Shown in pieces: positions 33,631-38,635 of a stretch of DNA of 38,635 nucleotides. The notes beneath the pieces are model-generated. The model saw only the letters and a list, made by a program, of their open reading frames with translations, was not told the DNA's origin and made no database searches. The DNA comes from Shewanella algicola (GTDB lineage: Bacteria > Pseudomonadota > Gammaproteobacteria > Enterobacterales > Shewanellaceae). Made by a program: the position numbers and the translations under genes. Each line of letters begins with the position of its first letter. The stretch's first letter is position 1. The stretch lies in the NCBI RefSeq assembly GCF_014648035.1, contig NZ_BMQI01000048.1:1-38635 (forward strand), given 5' to 3'.

Positions 33631-33870
33631 CCTGTGGCCACGAACGTCGTGGCGCTTCGCCCACACTAGACCAAGAGGAAACCAACGGCTGTTCCCTCTT
33701 GGATCTCCCAGCCGCCACATCAAAATTATCTGGAAGGCGATAATTTCGCGACGTGGTTAAATCCAGCTTTTGACCGCGTTTCGATGTTCTTCAGCCTTAT
33801 TCTAAAATGCTAATGCTTCAGATGGGGCGTCCCTTCCCCTCTAAAGCTAGCCAGACATCCATGTCTGGAC
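33631..33870. repeat. Cluster of intergenic palindromes
   Basis: Four good hairpins in 240 bp: GCCACGA/TCGTGGC (33637-33653), CCAAGAGGAA with TTCCCTCTTGG (33671-33702, one bulge), AAATTATC/GATAATTT (33723-33746) and CCAGACAT/ATGTCTGG (33851-33868). The sequence is more GC-rich than its surroundings and has no convincing ORF. From memory this type of block recurs between genes in Shewanella genomes, but only one copy is in this window. Confidence 0.5.
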
Positions 33871-34870
33871 TCACGTCATTTTCTTCAACGGCCTCAAGTT
33901 AAGAGTTGAATTTGGATTGTTTCAAGCAATATGCGTAAGTAATTTATGTCCCTTTCCTTGTTAGTAAAATCCAATTTAAACGTTGCTCGAACATCGTTAT
34001 TGATAGTTTATGAAAGAACCATTTTGAGGGTTGCCTATCCACGCTTAACACCATAAAACCTTTCGACAGGGTACTGATTTTTTTACAGTTATAATTCAAG
34101 TTTATTAAAATAGTAGTGTTGTTTCTCGTTATGTCATTTCGAACATTCTTGGTTGCCCTTTGTCAGGATAGTTGTCGCCATAATTCATTTACAAATGAAA
34201 GGGCGCGGTAACTTAAAGCAAGTGAATTATCAAAGGAATTGAGTTCAATTTAAAGAAACGATAGTGAAGTAAAAATAGACACAAAACGATGAATAAATAA
34301 CCAAAAAAGGTCTGCAGCCATAATCGCTTAGTGATCTAATTTTAATAATATCTTGTGTTATGCCATATTGATTACAACCTGACAAACAAGTTAAATAAAA
34401 TGACAATATCACAACGTAGTCGTTAGATATCTTGCATTACTCGCTATTTTGTTAATCTTTAAATCCATTTATTTGGCGCGCTAGTGATGACAATTTTACT
34501 GCTGAAGCGGCTTAGCTTCGTAATTTAATTTAAATAAAACTCAATGCTTTAAATCTATTGCGAACTATTCTCACTCCGTTTAGTAATATTAATCAATAGG
34601 TTTACCGTATTAATGATCCTGTGTATACCTCTCCTAACGTGAAAATTAATGATTACATATTTTATACAATATTAACCTTGTATTTTTAAAGTGTGACAAA
34701 GCCCTCGCTATTAATTAGAGTTTTTGCACTAAGTCACATTTTTTTAAAATCATGTTCTTATACTCGAACACTAGTTGGCTATGGCGAACAATACGCCTAA
34801 ATGATAATTACAATTAGCTGACAAAGTTCAGAAGGGATTTCTTCTGGGGTCAAAAGATAAATAAAGAGTA
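33871..34870. other. Long gene-free stretch
   Basis: About 1 kb with no convincing coding sequence, RNA gene or repeat. Base composition is strongly AT. A 19-codon minus-strand ORF (MNYGDNYPDKG...) around 34133-34192 is too short to support alone. The last 250 bp probably contain the promoter of the nucleotidase gene, but I could not fix its elements. Confidence 0.5.
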
Positions 34871-34876
34871 ATGGAT

Positions 34877-37066
34877 ATGCTAAATAAAAAAGTATTAACG
34901 GTAGTGATTTCTGCCGCATTAGGACTTACTGCTTGTAATGGTGATGATGAGATTGTTTATGTCGATACACCGGTTGAAACGAGTCTCTCGTCGACAGCGG
35001 CAGAAGGTAAGACGTTATCAAATACGCCAGATGTAGTGGTGAAAAGTGCTATTCAAGATATTGATGAAGTGACAATTACCATCGCGGCAACATCCGACTT
35101 GCATGGTCGTCTGTTCGGTTATGATTATGCAATAGATGGCGAAGATAAAGATGCTGGCTTAACGCGTATAGCAACCTTGCTTAAACAAGAAAAAGCCAAA
35201 AACAGCAACATGATTTTAATTGATATCGGTGATACCGTTCAAGGCAACTCGGCGCAACTATTTAACGATAATCCCACTCATCCTGTCGTTTCTACACTTA
35301 ACGCTTTAGATTATGATTTATGGGTACCAGGCAACCATGAATTTAATTTTGATCGCGAGTTTGTTGATCGTAATCTTGCTCACTTCAATGGCGCAGTGGT
35401 TTCAAATAACATTAAGTGGGAAGCAAGCAACACCAATTACATTCGCTCTTTCCAAGTATTTGAAGTCGATGGAGCTAAAGTCGCTATTGTTGGTTTAACC
35501 CCTTCAAATATCCCTAACTGGGAAGCTTCTGCTCCAGAACATTTCAAGGGGCTAAAATTTGACGAAGAGCTTGCATCAACACAAGCTGCAGTGGCTCAAT
35601 TAGTAGAAGAATACCAACCTGATGTTATTGTGGGCGCTTTTCACCTAAGTAGAAACTCTGGTGGTACAGGTGTTTACGACGTTGCAGCCGCAATGGCCGA
35701 TCAATTCGATGTTATTCTCGCAGGTCACGAACATGCAACCTATATTGAAAGCATCACTAAAGGTGAAGTTGGTGAAGATGTAGTCACTAAAGATATTTCT
35801 GCAGAGTCTAATCACGCTACAGAAGATAAAACCCTTGCTGGTGTTTATGACGAATCGAATCGAGCCAACAGTGTTAAGATTATTGAGCCGGGTAAGTGGG
35901 GATCTGCATTAGCAAAAGCTGATATCAAACTTAAAAAGAATGACGCAGGTAAGTGGGAAATGGTAGATACCACACTGGCGAATATATCTACATATGGCGT
36001 AGAACAAGATGTAGATATTAGCGCGCAATTCCAATATGTCGATGATATGGCTAAAGCAGATGCGCAAGAAGTTATTGGTAAAGTTGTTGGTGTATTCACC
36101 CCAGGTAGTGGCGCTGACGAAGCGGTACATGAAGATCTTAATAATGAAGTTGGTAGACTTTATACCACTATTCACACAGCCAAAGTACAAGATACACCAT
36201 TGATGGATTTTATTAATACCATTCAATTGCAAAAATCTGGTGCTGATATTTCGGCTGCATCGTTATTCTCTGATGGTTCAAACCTTATTGACGATCAAGA
36301 CTATGCGAAAAAAGATTCTACTCGTTTATACAAATACGATAATACTTTAATCGGTATTGATATTACGGGTGAGAACCTAAAACGATATATGGAATGGTCT
36401 TATAGCTACTTCAATCCTTATCAAGATGGCGACATCACAGTCTCATTCCGTAAGGGGGCTAAATCTTACAACTATGATCAATTTGATGGCAATATTAAAT
36501 TTGTCGTTGATCTAACTGGCGATGCATTTGCACAAACTAAGGGAGATGATGGCAAGTATCAAGTTACCAATGAAGGTAGCCGCATTAATATATCTGAAAT
36601 TAATGGCGAGCCATTTGACCCCGCAGCAACTTATAAATTAGCTGTAAACAGTTACCGTTATGGTTCTCAATTGAAGATGTATGGTTGGGTTTCTGCTTCG
36701 GGTGAAGATAAATTTTATGACTCTGTCAACGAAAACGTCTATGCAATTCGTGACATGTTAACGGAATATATTATTACCAATAAGTCAGTTAATGCTGCCG
36801 ATTACACCAACAATAACTGGGAATTTAAGCAGTACCAGACCAATGGTGCTATCACGCTTGCACGAACTGATAACGGCGCGGGTCAAGCACTTTGGACTCA
36901 GCTAGTGAATAAGGAAATTTGTGTCAAAATCGACCCTGAAAACCCTAAATATCCTGGGATTTTATATTCAGTAAACGTCGATGATGCAACGAGCTACTTT
37001 GCTAACCCTAATAAGGATAGTGCCGACCAAGATGAAGTTTATCAAGGCTGTGTAGAAGCTCAATAA
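34877..37066 (+). CDS. Lipoprotein 5'-nucleotidase / 2',3'-cyclic phosphodiesterase family
   Basis: Surface or periplasmic lipoprotein of 729 residues. The N-terminus is a lipoprotein signal peptide with lipobox LTAC (Cys20 from ATG 34877). The metallophosphatase domain (about 65-370) has the two-metal motifs TSDLHGR, DIGDTVQGN, GNHEFNFD, FHLSRN and AGHEHA. The 5'-nucleotidase C-terminal domain (about 400-640) follows, with a 90-residue tail. The family releases phosphate and nucleoside from extracellular nucleotides. ATG 34871 is also possible, but AAAGAG is better spaced from 34877. It is monocistronic, with a terminator after the stop codon. Confidence 0.9.
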   Translation: MLNKKVLTVVISAALGLTACNGDDEIVYVDTPVETSLSSTAAEGKTLSNTPDVVVKSAIQDIDEVTITIAATSDLHGRLFGYDYAIDGEDKDAGLTRIATLLKQEKAKNSNMILIDIGDTVQGNSAQLFNDNPTHPVVSTLNALDYDLWVPGNHEFNFDREFVDRNLAHFNGAVVSNNIKWEASNTNYIRSFQVFEVDGAKVAIVGLTPSNIPNWEASAPEHFKGLKFDEELASTQAAVAQLVEEYQPDVIVGAFHLSRNSGGTGVYDVAAAMADQFDVILAGHEHATYIESITKGEVGEDVVTKDISAESNHATEDKTLAGVYDESNRANSVKIIEPGKWGSALAKADIKLKKNDAGKWEMVDTTLANISTYGVEQDVDISAQFQYVDDMAKADAQEVIGKVVGVFTPGSGADEAVHEDLNNEVGRLYTTIHTAKVQDTPLMDFINTIQLQKSGADISAASLFSDGSNLIDDQDYAKKDSTRLYKYDNTLIGIDITGENLKRYMEWSYSYFNPYQDGDITVSFRKGAKSYNYDQFDGNIKFVVDLTGDAFAQTKGDDGKYQVTNEGSRINISEINGEPFDPAATYKLAVNSYRYGSQLKMYGWVSASGEDKFYDSVNENVYAIRDMLTEYIITNKSVNAADYTNNNWEFKQYQTNGAITLARTDNGAGQALWTQLVNKEICVKIDPENPKYPGILYSVNVDDATSYFANPNKDSADQDEVYQGCVEAQ

Positions 37067-37081
37067 GGTAAAAACTGAATG

Positions 37082-37109
37082 AATAAAGGCCCTGAAAAGG
37101 GCCTTTATT
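37082..37109. terminator. Terminator-type hairpin after the nucleotidase gene
   Basis: A perfect 11-bp stem, AATAAAGGCCC / GGGCCTTTATT, with a 6-nt loop, 16 bp after the stop codon. The T-rich end is short (TTTATT), but the stem is strong and symmetric. Confidence 0.82.
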
Positions 37110-37242
37110 AACACTATAATCGTGCTAAAAAATACTTAGAACACTTTGTATTGGAATAAGGGTTAAACAAAAGTGTGACTAAGACTCGTTATCCAATGTC
37201 AAATCTATTCATTTCTTGAGGCTTTTAAATTAAAGACTGCTT

Positions 37243-38472
37243 ATGTTAAAAGACTACCGTTTTGCTATTTTAATCGCCTTAATTTCAACCATGTTATTTT
37301 ACTTTTCCCCAAGTTTGAGTGATAACCTCAAAGCAAAATCGTCATTAAAGCAGAGCTTTGTGGAAGCTAGGGTCACAAATGTGGTGAGTAACGAGTTGGC
37401 TGCTGATATCAGAGTACCTTCAATATTAACGGGTAAACAAGTCTTTAATGCTGAAATTCTAGAAGGCCCAGAAGCGGGCACAATAGTTGAAGTACAGAAT
37501 CCTCTTAGTCGTCAACATAATGTGTTAGTTGAGCAAGGTGATGTCTTTATTATGATGATACGTGTTACGGGTCGAGAGAAAATTTATTGGGCCTATAACC
37601 ACAAGCGTTCAACAGCCATTTATTGGATGGGTTTTGCCTTTGTCATTTTACTTCTTTCTTTTGGTAAAAAAGAGGGCTTACATTCAATTGTGTCACTTTA
37701 CTTTACTGCAGCGCTTATTATTGGAGTGTTAATTCCAAGTATCTTTGCAGGGTTTAATCCTGTGCCTATTACCATCATTTTGATGGCAATCAAAATTGTG
37801 GTTAATTTCATTTTAGTATCGGGCTATAACCGCAAAAGTTTTTGTGCAATGGGTGGAACATTATTAGGTGTTATTGCTGCTGGCATAATGGCCCAAGTCT
37901 TTGGTGAATTTGCTCATCTGTCAGGTATTTACCTCGATAAAGGTGAGGACGTTATCTATATATCTAATCAAATAATACAGGTTAGATGGTTAATGTTTGT
38001 GGCCATTATGATCTCGGCATTAGGTGCAGTTATGGATGTTGCTATTTCCATCGCGTCAGCTTACAACGAGTTACGAATTACAGATCCTAAACTTTCACCT
38101 ACCCAATTAATGCGCGCCAGTATGAATATTGGTAGAGATATTATGGGGACGATGACCAATACATTAATCTTAGCTTTTGCTGGTAGTTCGTTGACGACTA
38201 TTATGATGGTTTGGGGGTTAGATATGCCCTTGACGCAATTTATTAACACTCCAGTGATCGCATTAGCCATTATCCATGCACTTGCAGGTAGCGTAGGTAT
38301 TGTGCTCACAATCCCTCTTACCGCGTGGCTTGCAAGGTATATGTTAAGCCCATCCCGTCAAACGCCTGCAGAGTTAAATAGTACTTCTGCTCAATCTACT
38401 GCCACAGATGTCATGGTTCATGACATTAAGCTAGAGCCAAGTGCAGCACTTAACTCTGTAAATGAAAGCTGA
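37243..38472 (+). CDS. YibE/F family membrane protein
   Basis: Integral inner-membrane protein of 409 residues. An N-terminal membrane helix (about 7-24) is followed by a soluble, probably extracytoplasmic, domain to about 120, which has the EGPEAGTIVEVQNPLS segment typical of YibE/F. About seven further helices lie between 125 and 370, including the conserved LGAVMDVAISIASA and GRDIMGTMTNTLILAFAG. The family's function is not known; a transport role is often suggested. The C-terminal 40 residues are hydrophilic and low in complexity. It stands alone, with a strong terminator downstream. Confidence 0.9.
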   Translation: MLKDYRFAILIALISTMLFYFSPSLSDNLKAKSSLKQSFVEARVTNVVSNELAADIRVPSILTGKQVFNAEILEGPEAGTIVEVQNPLSRQHNVLVEQGDVFIMMIRVTGREKIYWAYNHKRSTAIYWMGFAFVILLLSFGKKEGLHSIVSLYFTAALIIGVLIPSIFAGFNPVPITIILMAIKIVVNFILVSGYNRKSFCAMGGTLLGVIAAGIMAQVFGEFAHLSGIYLDKGEDVIYISNQIIQVRWLMFVAIMISALGAVMDVAISIASAYNELRITDPKLSPTQLMRASMNIGRDIMGTMTNTLILAFAGSSLTTIMMVWGLDMPLTQFINTPVIALAIIHALAGSVGIVLTIPLTAWLARYMLSPSRQTPAELNSTSAQSTATDVMVHDIKLEPSAALNSVNES

Positions 38473-38546
38473 TACTCATCAATAGTATAAAAGTGATGGG
38501 TGACGCCTTTAAAAACCTGCGTCTTTAACACCTTAAAAAAATGTAA

Positions 38547-38579
38547 AAAAAAGCCAATCATTATCTGATTGGCTTTTTT
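38547..38579 (+). terminator. Strong, probably bidirectional terminator
   Basis: A perfect 14-bp stem, AAAAAAGCCAATCA / TGATTGGCTTTTTT, with loop TTATC. A-run and T-run at the two ends allow use from either side. Confidence 0.92.
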
Positions 38580-38580
38580 G

Positions 38581-38635
38581 TTTGCCCAGCGAAGCTGGCA
38601 AACCCGTCAGGTTGAAAGAAACCTGAATCACCCCG
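38581..38635. repeat. Paired hairpins at the window edge
   Basis: TTTGCC-CAGC with GCTG-GCAAA (one bulged C) around 38581-38602, then TCAGGTT/AACCTGA (38607-38626). They look like the start of a repeated palindromic intergenic element that continues past the window. Confidence 0.4.

Noticed and set aside
33563..33760. 65-residue ORF overlapping the SGNH gene end
   Set aside because: Translation follows the palindromic block and is Arg/Trp/Pro-rich, the usual result of reading a structured repeat.
34133..34192. Minus-strand 19-codon ORF (MNYGDNYPDKG...)
   Set aside because: Protein-like composition but far too short, without a ribosome site or recognisable family.
33871..34870. tRNA, rRNA or riboswitch in the 1-kb gene-free stretch
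   Set aside because: No cloverleaf, conserved rRNA segment or known aptamer core could be seen on either strand.

Overview
The window comes from a low-to-moderate GC gammaproteobacterium, most likely Shewanella or a close Alteromonadales relative. This rests on protein flavour (a VF530-family protein, YibE/F, a CheB-CheR fusion, many c-di-GMP proteins), AT-rich spacers and the style of the intergenic hairpins. It is recognition from memory, not a search. Almost every gene is on the + strand; the one clear exception is a LysR-type regulator at 11224-12132.

Region 1 (1-4250): a c-di-GMP phosphodiesterase-type sensor that appears cut at its 5' end, a small VF530-family protein with its own terminator, and a Tat-exported dienelactone-hydrolase-like protein. 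Region 2 (4541-11199): a compact signalling cassette of REC-Hpt protein, CheB-CheR-coil-PAS-PAS fusion, PAS-PAS-GGDEF-EAL protein and single-domain receiver, closed by a strong terminator. No histidine kinase or chemoreceptor is present. A 12-codon leader ORF with the only good Shine-Dalgarno overlaps the first start codon.

Region 3 (11224-24999) is an acyl-CoA catabolic island. A LysR regulator diverges from a seven-gene unit: histidine phosphatase-like protein, SDR, old-yellow-enzyme reductase, ACAD10/11-type acyl-CoA dehydrogenase, APH-like kinase, SDR, and a 601-residue acyl-CoA dehydrogenase. A terminator at 20276-20308 separates this from a four-gene unit: MaoC hydratase, MFE2-like SDR, thiolase and acyl-CoA ligase. 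The two units begin with nearly identical promoter/operator blocks (12217-12289 and 20339-20408), so one regulator probably controls both. The kinase next to an ACAD10/11-type dehydrogenase is the signature of the phosphorylation-elimination route for 4-hydroxyacyl-CoAs known from levulinate catabolism and mammalian ACAD10/11. The remaining enzymes would finish beta-oxidation through (R)-3-hydroxyacyl-CoA.

Region 4 (25111-31684): a patatin-like lipase, an MDR-family reductase with its terminator, then a molybdopterin oxidoreductase directly followed by a MoxR AAA+ ATPase and a VWA protein, ending in a MITE-like 200-bp inverted-repeat element. Region 5 (31704-33623): a haloalkane-dehalogenase-like hydrolase and an SGNH hydrolase, with heptanucleotide tandem repeats before and after the dehalogenase gene, one of them 17 perfect copies. 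Region 6 (33624-38635): a 1.2-kb gene-free stretch that starts with a cluster of hairpins, then a lipoprotein 5'-nucleotidase/phosphodiesterase and a YibE/F membrane protein, and finally hairpin repeats at the window edge.
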